A stretch of 64,000 bases of DNA from Litsea cubeba (taxonomy: Eukaryota > Streptophyta > Magnoliopsida > Laurales > Lauraceae). Shown piece by piece: positions 22,826 through 35,900 of the stretch. The notes beneath the pieces are model-generated. The model did no database searches. It saw only the letters and a list, made by a program, of their open reading frames with translations, and had not been told where the DNA came from. Numbering within the stretch: the first letter of the stretch is position 1; every line of letters begins with the position of its first letter. The stretch covers positions 59,555,750 through 59,619,749 of the forward strand of contig CM022946.1 in assembly GCA_012931725.1 (NCBI GenBank). The letters are read 5' to 3'. Position numbers and translations under genes: made by a program.

Positions 22826-24397
22826 TTAGTATTTTTCTAATAGCCTAACCTTAGGTATCCACCTAAGATCTTGAGCCTTTGAGCCTATGTTTGAGATTCC
22901 ACCAAGTAGAGGAGATAAATATAGATTTCTTTTAGACTTGACATCATATCTTTGAGGTTTGACAACTTTATAATTAGATTGATGATTAGTCTTTGGTAGT
23001 TGGTGTTCAACTTTCTTTTTATTCTTCTCATTTCTTTTAGCTTTTCCTCCCTCTTTTTGTCTTTTGAATTTTAATTTTAATCTTTCAACCTTTTTCAAAA
23101 GTTCTTTCATTTCCAAGGTTAAAGGAGGTAAAGTGAGAGCTTTCTTATTGATAGATTTATTTTGACCATTCTTTACTTGTTTAGTCTTTTTAAAATCTTT
23201 CTTAGGAGACTCTTGTTGAGATGTTTTAATTTGTTGAAACTTTCTAGAGTCTTCCTTTGATTTACATGCCTTAACCTTCATAGAATTAGATTTTCCATTT
23301 TTAGGTTCATAGATAGGTTTAGACAAATGACTTTTTCTTAATTTGCACTCAAATTTGAAATGCCCTTCATTACCACAATAATGACATTTTGTTTTGGGCA
23401 ATGGGGAGTGAGTGCATGAGAATGAGGACTCACCTTTTACTAATGTATTGGTGAAATTTGGGTCATGTGTAGTATACTTATTGAATCCAAGACCCGTCCT
23501 ATCTCCTTGTGATTTACCCATTTTAAATAGTTTTTCTAATTTCTCTTCACTTTGGGTAAATTTGCACTCATAATTGTTTTTGTGGGTCTCAAGTTGAGTG
23601 ACTTGGTTTTTAAGAATTGAATTTTCATTTTTAACTTTTAAGAGTTGAGTTCCAATTGCATTAAACTTGTTAACTTTTTCATTAGCAATTTTTAATTTAA
23701 GTTTAAGTTCATTAACATTAGATCCAAGTTGTAAAGCTTTTATATCACATTGAGCATTAATTAAATTTTCCTTGGTGATTATTAACTTGGATTCTAAATT
23801 AACAATATCTTCAACTTGATTTTTTATATGATCACTTAGAGTTGAGTTTTCTTTGGTGAGTCCTTCACAACTTATCTTAGATACATTTAGTTCATCTTAA
23901 AGATTTGACAAGTTATCTTTAGAAATTTTCAATTTGGATTCTAAATAGATAATGTTTTCATCTTGTCTTTTTAATGTATCTCTTAGATTTAAATTTTCTT
24001 TATTTAGCTCATTATGATTTAATTTAATTTCATTTAGTTCATCTTGAGCATTGGATAGGTTGTGCAAAGTGATCATAAACTTAGAGTCTAGGCATTGAAT
24101 TAGTTCTTCTTTCTCTCTAAGTTCATCTTTTGAAGTGTCAAATTCTTTGTTTAATCTTTTAGATTCTTCTTTTAAACTTTTGTCATTCTTATCAAGCTTC
24201 AAGAACAATGTATATAACTCATTATAAGCTTGTTGAAGGTCATCTTCATATTCATTTTATTCTTCTTTTAATTCAACTTGGGATTCATTAATTCCAATGT
24301 TTGGATCTCCAATAGATGGAAGAAGGGGTGGTCTAGAAGAATCTACAAGGAAATGTACAACATCTAATTGAGTGGAATCCATTCTAATGATTTTCAT
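22826..24397 (-). pseudogene. E2 gag, full length, with two premature stops
   Basis: The frame begins at 24397 with the same first codons as E1 gag and ends at 22826 after 523 further codons. The order is acidic start, long coiled coil (repeated NLESKL and LKRQDENI motifs), RTGLGF linker, zinc knuckle CHYCGNEGHFKFEC near 23390, and a basic tail ending WIPKVRLLEKY. TAA stops at 24257-24259 and 23897-23899 interrupt one continuous frame; the second stands where related Gag has a Gln codon. It is homologous to E1 gag but clearly diverged, so the two elements are related subfamilies rather than copies. Confidence 0.87.
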
Positions 24398-24482
24398 GCA
24401 ATGCACAACTAGGGTTTTGACTCTAGGTTTTTACACCTAATCAAGAGTTCCAAACACTTGATCCTAAATATAGAGCAACCTC

Positions 24483-24494
24483 GCTCTGATACCA
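24483..24494 (-). other. E2 primer binding site
   Basis: Minus strand TGGTATCAGAGC, two bases from the LTR start at 24497; complementary to initiator tRNA-Met. Confidence 0.9.
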
Positions 24495-24496
24495 AT

Positions 24497-26441
24497 TGAA
24501 AGTCCAAGGGATCCTAACCCTAGAGGGGGGGTGAATAGGGTGATCTTCAAATTAATGGCCAATTTTAATTTATTTCCAATTTACTTTTAACTAGTGATGA
24601 TTATGTGAGTAAGTGCGGAAGATAAACAAATCAATCACCACAAGCCATTCACCATTACACATTGATTTATAGTGGTTCAGCCTCAATGCCTACATCCACT
24701 ACTGGCTTGTGCTCAACACCCCACCAGATTTCCACTATTTATGCTTTTGCAATAGGCTAAGCAATAACCTTTACAACGTTGTTTTTCTAGGGTAAACAAC
24801 AACCTATACACTATGCTTTTCTTAGGCTAAGCAATAACCTCTACACTATGCTTTTCTTAGGCTAAGCAATAACCTCTACAATAATTTTCTTTCTCAAGAA
24901 AGTGTCTACACACTAGAAAAGAAATAGATTAAGCTCTGAAAAGGTGCCTCTTAATTAGGCAAATATGAAAGTGAAAATAAACTCACACAACACACAATGA
25001 GATGCAAAGATGAATGGAAATGATGTGTGTGTGTGTGAAGACTTCAATCAAGTTGAAAGTGAAAGTTTAATCAATGTATGCTAAAAGCATTTGAAAGTTA
25101 AGACACAAGGATTTGATTGAAGATGATGCTAATCACATGTATAAAAACTAACTTGAAGAAGATAAAATCAAAGATTCAAGTTATATCAAAAGGTATGACT
25201 AAACATGTAATGCAAATCCAATGTTGTTTTCAAGGAACAAGATTTAACTAAAGTTCAAATGATTGGAAACAACAAGGAAGTATTCAAACAAGTTAATAAA
25301 ACATGCTACAAAAGAAATCAAAGATTTTCAAAAGCATGATTACCAAAGATTGAAATATAACTTGGTTTGAATCAAGAGGTAGAATCCAAAACATATGAAT
25401 CAAAGATTAAATAAGATATGGATTCCACACAACATAGTTAGCATGCTAGAAAACATTTTCCAAAGGTTTAAAACAAAGCATGAAACATATGAACAAGGAA
25501 ATTAAAGCTTACTAGAATTTAACTTCTTGTAATCAAGCTTTAGCTTTCCATTTGGACCAGTTAAGCTTCCTTAATTCATTCCCTTTGCTTGGGCACTAAA
25601 AACACCAAAAATGGCTTCTTTTATCGTCACTAATTCTTTGGAATGAACTTGCTTTCTATAGAAAAAGTGGTCCAACGGATGCCTGTCGGTCAGCCGACAA
25701 CTAGGTGTCGGTCGACCGATAGCTCAACGGTCGCATGCAACGGTCATATTTTTTTAAAATTTTCTGACCCATATGCACTTGTCGGTTGACCGTCATTTAT
25801 CGGTTGACCGACAAGGAACCGATAGATGAACCGATAGCACAGAAATGTTGAAAAAGTGGCTGTCTATTTTTGGAACCGACGTGCTCTCGGTCTTACAATT
25901 TATGCACTGTCAGTTGACCGACAGAAGCCGAAGAGCTGGCCGATGGAGAAGGTCTGAAAATGTAACTCTCTGGAAATGGAACCGACAGAGCTCTCGGTCT
26001 TACAATTTATGCACTGTCGGTTGATCGACAGGAGCCGAAGACCTGACCGACAGAGGAGGTCTTAAAATGTAGCTCTCTGGAAATGGAACCGACAGAGCCA
26101 TCGGTTGACCTTGGTTCATTTGTGGGTTAGCCAATACGGACCGACAACCTGACCGACAGTGTGGTCAGGTTAATTTTCTGAGGATCTGAAGTTTTTGAAG
26201 AGTGAAACTTTGAAACCATTTGAAAACTCAGATTTGAAAGGTGTTTTTATAAATTGTTTCATCAAGAAAAACATTATTATAATCAAGATTCAAATCAACG
26301 AAAAAGAGTTTAAATAAAACATGAGTAGGTTAATTCAAAAGATGATTTTCAAGAAGAAACTTGTGAAATGAAAATGAAAGTAACGAGATGAATATAATGC
26401 AAATGCAAGACATCAAATTGCAAACAACTTAGGGTCTAACA
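24497..26441 (-). repeat. E2 5' LTR
   Basis: 1945 bp, TG...CA. Shares with the E1 LTR the G-run near 24525, the TATA region (25652-25660) and the overall plan, but differs in many positions and carries a much longer palindrome cluster (25684-26165). Right flank CTTAA. Confidence 0.9.
25684..26165 (-). promoter_or_regulatory. Palindrome cluster upstream of the E2 LTR TATA box
   Basis: About a dozen copies of GTCGGTTGACCGAC-like words with varying centres (CAGCCG, CGACCG, TGACCG, TGGCCG) lie within 480 bp, the nearest about 25 bp from the TATA box. Several contain TTGACC, the core of the W-box bound by WRKY factors. A role as repeated activator sites is my inference. Confidence 0.6.
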
Positions 26442-26446
26442 CTTAA

Positions 26447-28492
26447 TCCTCTGTACAATAGTCAGTCTCTGACACTAACATGCTTGTACCTTCATAATTC
26501 TTCAGCATTTGAAGCTCTGAACACACTCTTGCAACTGTCCTGCCAGATCTGCCTTCCCAAACCAAAATCCAAAATAACTGATTTCCCGCTCCTCATATAT
26601 ATGCATTGAAATCTGAAGTTCCTCATGCCGATAAGGTCCACGAAATTCTTCGTTATCAGGCGATCGAGTAGAAGTCCTTTCTGCAGTCAACTCTTCCACA
26701 TAGCTGCACTTGTTGAAAATCCCAAAATAATTCTCTGACAAAACTCATCAAATTCTAGAAATCTCTAACTCTGAACATCTCTTTGGAGTTTTACCAATTG
26801 AAAATTGTCTTTATACATTGATGATCTGCATCGCTCCTCTATAACTGCACTATCCACAGTCAAACTCTCTGATTTTGGTTGAAGATCTCAAACTGTCCAA
26901 ACCTCACTTGGTTATTTGGTCCTCTGACACAATCAATATTCAAAGAATCCTTCCATCAAACCTCTAACAGCCTTTAGATGTTCTTACATGATCTCGAATC
27001 TGCTACTCTTGTCTATCAATGTCGGTCCAAGAGAATGAAAGTTCTGACTCACCCTGATGTACTGTCACCCTGTCTCTGTCAGTCCTGGAATTCCATTACA
27101 TGTTTTTACTAATTCTTCAGAATATTGTCTCATTCTTCTGTCTATTCTTGGCTTCAAAAAATTTGGTGATGCTGAGTACTACCAGATGTGTCTTACCTCA
27201 GGTAATGTCGTCCAGTCCTCGGTACACTTCTGTTGTCTCTGTCTGTTTGTTTAAATCACAAGGTTCACAACTTTGTAGGTTTCCATCTCTGACCAAACCT
27301 GTTAACACTCTAACTGTCATGCTACTCCACATGTCCTAATTTCGTAGGGTGTGCTTCTGTCGAAATCTATCTCCATCTTCCGGTCTTCTACCCAAGCTCC
27401 AAAATATCCAAAAGTTTTTGTTACTCTGACTCTTTCTTCCGGTTGCCATTGGTCCTTTGCACGATGATCGGTCCTCGACTATACAAGTTTGTCTACTTCT
27501 CATCACACTCAAACGGTTACAACTCTGCATTTAAATCTCAAACTTTTTTCAACAAACCTTGGTTGCTCAATCTTCTGCCTCTGTTTCAGGTTCACCATCC
27601 TCAAGTCTTGCACATGTGTCCTTCTTTTCTGGATCTTTCAACTGACCTTATCTATAGGTTATGATTCTTCTGCGTGCATCTGCACAGTGTCCAACTAATA
27701 TCCCAAATCCATAAAGTCCACAAGATTTCTTTTATCACATGACCAAGTAACTATCCATTCTGTATATAGTTCTTTATACCACAGCTGAAAACTTACTTCC
27801 CATGATTCTAACCACACTGATGCATCCTGCCGAGTCGACTTCACCATCCTAGCCACAATTGCTGAACCTCCTTGAACAATTCTTCGTCATAAGTTCATCA
27901 ATACGCGAGAAATTTCAAACTTTTGGCATCCACTTGAAACTCTATCAACTGAAAGTCACCTTAACCTTCTTGAAATCCACCATTTGTCTGGTCTCTGGAG
28001 TCTCTTGACTTAGGAAGATGGCTCAAGTTCAACCCAAATATCTGTACTTACCTGCCTTGGCTTGCCACATGATGGTCCTCAATCAACTGTAAATAGTCTT
28101 GAAGTGCTGCTCACGCCTCTTGTTGACTAACAACTGTACAATTCTTCTCTTGCTGCCAATATCTGTGACGCCGAAAGAGCTAAGACTTTGCCGAATCCTT
28201 TGAGAACCACATGCTAAGACCACAAAACTTTGACTCTCTGGCGCGAAAACAAGGAAAAAGGCACTGAATGTGGGTGCGGGACATTAAATCCTCCCCCACT
28301 AGAAAAGAATTTGGTCCCTAAATTCACTATCAAGAAGAAAAGGGAAGAGACAATGAGAGTCTCCCCCACTAGAAGGAAAACAAATCCGAATCCGTCAAAA
28401 CGACATCTAGTCAAAACAAGATCACAAATCTAACGATTCCTCACCACACGTCTTAAGGTTCCTAGAGTGTTTTATTTCCTAGAAACCTGCCC
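26447..28492 (-). other. Internal region of element A, no recognisable coding
   Basis: Two kilobases without a frame I can assign to gag or pol on either strand. Short open stretches occur (for example minus strand 26502-26741) but have no motif I know. Either a non-autonomous element or one too decayed to read. Confidence 0.45.
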
Positions 28493-28507
28493 GCTCTGAT
28501 ACTAGTC

Positions 28508-31500
28508 TGTCATGACCCTAAACCCGAGGGGCCGTGCAAATTGGGAGTTAATTGATGATTATGTTTCTCCCAAGATCCGCGTGTGTGAGGATAACACGTT
28601 CCAACACATCTTGAATATTTTGCGGAAGCTTTCGTGGCGTTGTGACCCGAAGTCCGTGGCCATCGGATTCCGTGTCGCACTCAACCCAAGCATATAATTA
28701 TCTTATCAATGAACATATCAGACTGGAACAAACCATTATAACAAAATACAAAGTTGATAGTATCTGGATATTATATTCCCATATATATTCAAGTTACAAT
28801 AACAATGTGCATTAATTACAATCCCAATAAACGGGCTAATCAAAGCCATACAAAAACAAGCTAATAATCTCTACCCCATATGTGACGTAGCTCCGATGTC
28901 AAGCTCAATGTCTACCTGACATAGCCGACAAAACAACCTGCGAGCACATGGCTCCATAGCCAAAACGTGCACTCATCTCGGGCAAGAAATTTGAACCTGA
29001 GTACCAAAGTAGTGGGTCAGACACGACAGTCTGGCAGGTGGGTGAAAAGATAATACAAGTACTGAAGAATAAAACATATGATAAATCATGGTATTTGACA
29101 AAATCATGTGCTCATGTAAAAGCATGGATGAGGCATGTACATTTGACAAAAGCATGTATTCTTTAAAGCATGTATAAAACATGTATATTTAGCAAGTCGG
29201 GAATCCCGTGTAAAATGACATGGCAATAATTTAAAACAATGATACCTTGCAAGAGCATAGAAAACCTGTATATAAATAATGAGTTTCATAAAAGGAAGAT
29301 ACATCATTTACAAGAGATAACATGTAAATGTACCAAAGATCAAGAACTGTCAAGATGGCAACCACACGAAGCTAAATCCTATCTCACTAAAGTGAAGAGA
29401 GCAAGTCAGGGCGTTGACCTCAGTCACACGAGGTGAGGAGAGTCAACGACGTTGACCTCAGTCACACGAGGTGAGGAGAGTCAACAATTTTATATAACAA
29501 TATACATATAGCAAGACAGGAACACGGTAGCGAACCGGATAGCAAGACAAGATCCAGGCTGCAACTAACAGGACAAGAAGGGGATCTCCAAACTGGTGGA
29601 TCAAACCGATAAGGTACATCCAAGCTTAGTGGTGCCGACTCATAGGTCATGTGCAAGAAAACAAAATAATATGTATATATATCGGGGCAAGATGCTCATC
29701 AGCTTAAGACATACCATTTCAGGTCAAGCAAGAACAAGATAGCAATTATGCTAAAAGCCATATCCGGGGAAAGACTAGTTACAAGGCACGAAACTTGAAA
29801 TCTACAAGTAAAATCTGGTAAAATCAGGTACAAATGGATTCTATAAATCTCCGGGCCAAGTGTTGAAGGTCCAAGATTTAAATCAATGTGTATAGGGTCT
29901 CGTTTGTCAACTTAATATTTATTTGGTACTCCATAAGAATTAGAGACAACCCAAGACCTTACCCACATTGATAAGTTACAAGACCTTTAACGAGATTAGA
30001 ATGATGGTTCTTCTTCCTCACTATAGTCTTACATAATTCTTCGGAAATAATCAATTAAATTCTATGGTTTCGGTCAGCTTTTCGGTTGGCTGTCGGCTAG
30101 CCGAAAGGCTGACCTACGGTTGACCGAAATTCTGACCGAGTACAGAAATGGGAAGAAAGTAGCTCTCTGGAATTCTAACCGAAATTATCTCGGTTAGCTT
30201 TTCGGTTAGCCGAAATGCCACAGTCAGAATTCGATAGAAAATGCAGCTCTCTGGAATTCTAACCGAAAACACTTCGGTTAGCCGAAATACTGACCGAAAC
30301 TGCTACGGGACTAATTTCGGAAGCTGTTTTCAGTCCTCCCTTCCTTCAAACCTTTCTCATTTTTAGGGGTCAGATCCCTACATAACATTGAGTTGAAAAC
30401 TCCACCATTTCTACCTCATCCACTCTTCCATCAAATCATCCATAAAAATGGATCCAACCTCTTCATCCCATCCACATTCAACCAAGAGAATCCATTACAT
30501 GAAACAAGTCAAGACTTAATACAAATGAGATGTCATTTTCAAGAAATCAATATATTAACAAGATACACTAATGAGTGTATTTCAAATCTCAATAAAAGCA
30601 TGTCATGAGGTAAAGCTTAAGTTATGAAGATCATTAATAAAAGCTAACATTTGTATAAAAATATGATCAATGAAAATAAATCATTTCATCCACTTGCCTT
30701 GGGTCCAAGCTAATGCAAATCAAGTCTTCTAATCACTTCTTAAGCCAAAATCACAAATCTCCACAAAAACCCCAAAATACACCCATTACAACCCCAAAAT
30801 GGGCAAATCAAGAAATAGGAAGAGATAACTCCCAATAATCAAGATGAAGCTTCTCAAAGGCTAGGAGAACACAAATCTAGGAGATGGAGATAATCACTTA
30901 CATGGAAGACCTTCAAATAGACAAGGTTAGCTCAATGGAAAACTTGAAAAGCTTGGGTTTCTTTAAAAATGGTGTCAAACAAGAGAGGAGATGAAGGGGA
31001 AGAAGATGGCATGGTTGGGTTTCCAAATGGCAAGGGGTTCCTCCATGAATGGGAGGAGAAAACAAGAAGAAAATGGAGGGGCCCTTTGGGCTGCAACCGA
31101 TGAGGGAGAAGAGAGGAGAGGGGTACTTTTTATAATGGGTGGGTGTGGGCCCCACCACACTTGGAAACACATAAAACTTGCAATGGAGATTAGGAGGCTG
31201 TCTAGACATCGGATCAAGAAACTTAAAACATGAAAAGTGTCCGAAATTAAATTATCTTTGCAAAAAGGTTAATATTGACATACTTCCGGGGTCCACAAAA
31301 AAAGTCAACTATTTGGTCAAAGGGATCAAAATAATGGATTCAAGTGTTAAGACATCGATTTCTGGGCCTCGAATGCGATCGACAAAGAAGAGAGAAATGT
31401 TTCTCATAAAATCTAGTTTCCAAAAAGTATATATTTGGAAAGGTTCTGAGATCTCGAAATTTGGGTCCAGATTCAATGTAAAAAGACTGATTTTGCCCCC

Positions 31501-31817
31501 AGGGCTGGAAATACTGATTTTCAGAGCTTCGGATGGGCACGGAGTGAATACGAAAGTTGTAGGGAATGGCGAGATTAGTCAAACGAAACTAAAATGGGGA
31601 TTTTCAGAAGTCAAAGAGAATCTCTCCAAAATGACCACACAAAACAAATAGGACCCTATTGTCACTGTCTAGATTCACTGGCTTCCAAAACTTTCCAAAA
31701 CCAAAGAAAATATAATCAAACTCAGAAATTCGATCAAACAACCGGTAAACCCACTGAGAAAACAAATCCACGATTAAAGCCATACTAAACCAGGAAATCT
31801 GGGGTCGGGTTCTCACA
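28508..31817 (-). repeat. Element A 5' LTR (about 3.3 kb)
   Basis: Limits set by TGTCATGACC at the left and GGGTTCTCACA at the right, read from the plus strand, with the primer-like site just outside the left end. Holds a palindrome group CGGTTAGCCGAA and CGGTTGACCGAA at about 30070-30310. The other LTR is not in the window, so length and ends are not confirmed by a pair. Confidence 0.6.
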
Positions 31818-32257
31818 CCATCGGAAAGCTTTTGAAGTGAAGAATCCAAGGGTCCAACTGTCCTAATGATTAGGGGCTGAGAAAAGAGGGGGACCTCTGG
31901 ATCAATGGATCTGGCATCCTAACTTAGGGTAATGGGTGGCATTTAGGCAAGCTAAGTATAATCTTTGTAAGAACTGGCCTAAGCATGTCTTAAGTGGTCT
32001 GGAATATGTAGAGTTAGTGTAGCAGTCCGCTCCTTGTGTGAAATATGAGTTGGACTTGAGATCTCAATGCGATTCGGCTTTCTTCTCACGAATTTCTAGA
32101 AGTCGTTGAACTAAGTCTAAAACTATCAACAAGCATCTTTATTGTCATTAATTAATCTGAATTATGCCATTAATCATTCAATTATGGGTGAAATGGGGGC
32201 ACCACTATATATGACAGGTATTTAAGGCTATCATAGGGGCCAAATGAGGTGTCCACA
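31818..32257. repeat. LTR fragment D
   Basis: The right limit GAGGTGTCCACA at 32257 would be the start TGTGGACACC of a gypsy-type LTR on the minus strand, directly against broken gag of element B. The left limit is the insertion point of element A. Only one end is visible, so the call is tentative. Confidence 0.4.
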
Positions 32258-32742
32258 GCCGTGTCGTCAACAATTGTAGCATAGGGTGTCTTCACTGTCT
32301 TCCACCACATCTCTGCCACTCCCCTAAAGGCCGTACCTGCTCCTTGCATGTACATCTGAAAACCTCAAAGATTTTCTCCATCTGTTGACCCACTCATCGG
32401 CATTCAATGGATCCTCGTTCCCATAGAATTCAGGTGGTCCTCTCTTCTTGAACTTAGATACATATCATCTTGGTTTATTACCCGTGCTGGCATAACAAGC
32501 TGAGCTGGCTGGGTCTGTCTCTGCAAAACTTCCATGAGCTGTGCTTAGAATGCAACCTGATCTTTTCTCTGCTTAACCTGATTCTCATTTTATTTCTGAT
32601 GGTTAACATCATGCGCATTCTGAGAGTTTAAGAATGCCTGCGTAAACTGAGTAAACCTGCCTTCTATACTATTCTCATTTGTACTGGCATTAGCATTGCC
32701 ATCAGCATTGCTAATGTTAGACCGAGTTTAATGACCAGCCAT
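32258..32742 (-). pseudogene. Element B: truncated gypsy gag (Tekay/chromovirus-like)
   Basis: Minus strand from Met at 32742 (MAGH) through a Gln-rich stretch with stops and a frameshift to a recognisable core like KRGPPEFYGNEDPLNADEW (near 32410-32470), the conserved start of the retrotrans_gag domain in plant chromoviruses, and on to a remnant of the following helix region. It is cut at 32258 by fragment D. Several in-frame stops make it an old relic. Confidence 0.7.
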
Positions 32743-32903
32743 TCCAAAACAACACAGACGTTAGTCCTAAGGGACTCAATCTAGCATACAATCTATATAT
32801 TCTATAAAAGTTAAGATACCCAAAAGAAATTAAATCTTCACAACGTCTTAGGTTCCTACTTGTTTTTAATTCTAGAAACCAACAAGTGCTCTAATAAGAA
32901 TCT
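32743..32903 (-). other. Element B leader with decayed primer site
   Basis: Between gag and the LTR; minus strand TCTTATTAGAGC (32889-32900) resembles the tRNA-Met primer site TGGTATCAGAGC with changes. Confidence 0.5.
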
Positions 32904-35900
32904 GTCACGCCCCCACTCGGTAAGACGGGGATTATGCATGAGATTAGGGCCAATTCCCATATGGATAGAAGACCACTGCGAGGTGTAAATATTTTCTCGA
33001 ACAAATACAAATATAGCGGAAGCTTCTTTAATAAACAAATGGTACCTAACAATGTATAGTTAAAAGCAAATGCTGATCATATTAACTGAAGTTAGAGTTA
33101 AACAATTTCAACAAAGTGTTATATACACAATGGACACAACTAAAATCAAGCCAAACCAAAATACCAAAGAGAATGAAAGATGAATCTAATCCAATATATG
33201 AGTGAAGGCTCTCGGTACAGGGATAGTACGGCAAAAGTATGTCATCCCTACAATTGTCATTAAGGTCATCAGGCTGAACTTCCTCCGTCTCCTCCTCGGG
33301 ATAGGTGGGCTCGGTACCTATGCACCAAGAGTAGCATCATCAGACACAATGGTCAGCAAGAAGGTATATTTATAAAACATCAAGGATATGCAATACTAAA
33401 CAGAGTAAACGAATAGATAAAATTAACAGAAATGCATAGCATTTGTATCGTCATAAATGTAACATGGACATCTTAACAAAATAGGTGATCCACATATGCT
33501 AATCACCACGAAATATTATCACTGCCCTCCCTACTTGGACCGGGTTGTGGTAGAGAATATTTACAGGAGAATAGTTGTGAGGCTCCAGCCCTTGTGGACC
33601 CTCACTTATATTTGATTTATATTTATTATAGTGTATAATATCTCTTTGTACTAATTAATAAGGGTTAGTAAGGGTAGTTTAGTAGTTTCCTAGGTTTTAG
33701 GCCTATTTTCTATGAATTAGTCCCTTTTCGTATTTTATAGAAACTATAGGGTTCTAGATGGACTTTAGGGATTTTGTTAGTTAGTTAGTGGCCCTTAGAA
33801 GTGATTAGAAAGAATGGGAGGGATTTACATTGGAGAATTTGCAAACTAAACTTAAAATACCCTAAATAACCATGTACTTATCCTAAACCATAACCTAGTA
33901 GGGCCCTTTGGTTATTACACTTTCAAACCAAAGTCTATACATTCAAACCCATCCCAAAGAATCTCTACCTCTCTCTATCTCATTTCCCTCCCATTCCTCT
34001 CTTCTTCCCTCTTATTTCTATGATTTTCCCTTTAAGAATTCCCACACTTTCTCTATCTATCTTTACAATAAACCTAGATCTATGGTTTCCTACTTCAAAG
34101 AGGAGGAGTTCTCTCCAAGATGTATCCATCTCTCACCTAGAGGAAGCTCTACAACTCCTAGATCTCTTCTTTCTCTACAAAACAAGGTAAATTTCCATTC
34201 CTTAGCCAATTTCCTTGTAGATCATCTTCTTCTCCTTAGAATCCATTTCTCTTATGCAACTTTCCATGGGATTTTGGTGTAGGAGCTGTAGAGCCTTAGA
34301 GATTTGAGTTTTGGAGACTGTTTTTTGGTATTGAAGAGTTTAGAGACTTGGATTAGAGAGCTGGACCTTTGATCTTGTAGATCAAGCCAATAGCCTTTAT
34401 TTGAGCTAAGAGGCAAGTACAATATACCTATTTAGCATAAAATGCATGATTTCTTTCTTGATTTTTGTAATTTAGTTCATATGTATGTATTGATTGTTAG
34501 ATCTCTTCATTTAATCCTTGTTTTATGAATTTTTGGCGATTGATGGATGGGATCTCCCATTTGGAAGATCAATGGCCCAGTTAATGATGGTTTGTGATGT
34601 ATGGATGGGGTTTGATGTCCAGTGATGGATTGGTGATGATTCGAGACAAGATAAATGAGTTTTGATGGAAAATTGGGTGAATTAGAGAAGTTCCAGAAAT
34701 TTGGAAAAGTGATTTCTACGTGTATCCAATCGACCTAGCACACTGCAGAGCCTATATAACTCAGACTCAGTTCCAGACTTTCTGTTACATAAATTAGTGT
34801 CGCTGGTCAACCGGACTATGTACCAGATCGACCGGGCACACTATAGATTACAACTGAGAAACCAGTTTAACTGGTCGACCAGCTGCCACCAGGTCGACCG
34901 AATACATCGCAAGTCAGTTCCCATAATGCAAGCCAAGTCCTAGTCTCTCTGTGTGGCAGGTCGACCTGCCCCTGCGCCAGGTTGATCGGCCACACACTAC
35001 AAACAGTGAATTTTCAAATCTGTGTTCCATTTGAAATTGGTGATTTGTGGGGCCCATTGACATCCCATGTGGACCCCCAGTGATGTGCCAAACATGAGTC
35101 AAGGGTTGGGATTAATCTTGGCCCATGAGGCCACTCAAATAGGGTCTAGATTATTCATTGTATTCCAATTCAATCATTAAATGTTGTCGAAGTTGCCCGT
35201 AACTTTAGAACATCAAATTCATCTCTTGGCATCTAAAACTTCATTTAGGAATTTAATTGGCTGGCTTGGACCTTGTACCTGAAAAGGGGGCATTGATCTA
35301 GGATGGGCCGTTGCTATTCCTTTGTTTGAATGGCATGGATATTAGTTATGACAAATGCTCTCCATTAATGTTCACTCTTGTTATTATCTATTGCTTAAAC
35401 CTATTTAATAAATGGAAATTGGAGGACCTTAACCTAGGATGTCCTAGTGGCGACCTGGATTTTGAATGGAGATCCCTTGACCCGTGTCTGTGGCTAGGCT
35501 AGCCATCCTATAGCCTAAGGAATGGATGGATGAGAATACCTTGGAGTAGATGATTGTGATGATGACTTAGAAATCAAGTTATGAATGGCTAATGAAATGG
35601 ATAATGCTGAATATGGAATGGAATAGAAATGGACAAAGATAATGACATGGTGGATCATGGTCGTGGATTCAATTATCGGTATGGATTATGGATTCTGTAT
35701 ATGGATTGGACATGGATACCGGACCTTGTATGGATGTGAGATGACCTTGCTCGCACAAGGATAGCCTACGCAGACATTGACCTTCGCTTGGTTCCTCGAG
35801 TCAGCGTAGGACATTCACTCAGTTGTTGTAAGCTTAGCATTCGATTGATCATCTTTAGTGGGAGCTTATTATTATAGATGGGGCCATCATGATGAGCTAT

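Larger units (their letters stand above)
1..26441 (-). mobile_element. E2: gag-only Sirevirus-like LTR retrotransposon, split by E1
   Basis: E2 reads on the minus strand: 5' LTR 24497-26441, primer site 24483-24494, gag 22826-24397, an extra reading frame near 21194-21840, a multiple polypurine region 201-509, and the 3' LTR ending at 200. E1 (515-20910) is inserted in the polypurine region. No protease, integrase, reverse transcriptase or RNase H is visible, so E2 must have depended on proteins supplied in trans. Sirevirus affiliation is inferred from the tRNA-Met primer site, long coiled-coil Gag, repeated polypurine tracts and the AGAGGGGGGGTGAATAGG stretch near the LTR end. The right flank CTTAA (26442-26446) should recur left of the window as the target duplication. 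Confidence 0.85.
26447..31817 (-). mobile_element. Element A: gypsy-type LTR retrotransposon, 5' part only
   Basis: LTR 28508-31817 with a primer-like site at 28493-28504 (minus TAGTATCAGAGC, one change from the tRNA-Met site), then internal sequence leftwards to 26447, where E2 is inserted. The remainder should lie left of E2, outside the window. The LTR start TGTGAGAACCCGACC and end GGGTCATGACA are of the kind seen in large plant gypsy elements. Confidence 0.65.

Noticed and set aside
31178..31788. Plus-strand open frames of 157 and 64 codons
   Set aside because: Lie in the LTR of element A on the opposite strand; no domain.
33908..34282. 124-codon plus-strand frame
   Set aside because: Inside the element B LTR, Ser/Leu-rich, no conserved motif.
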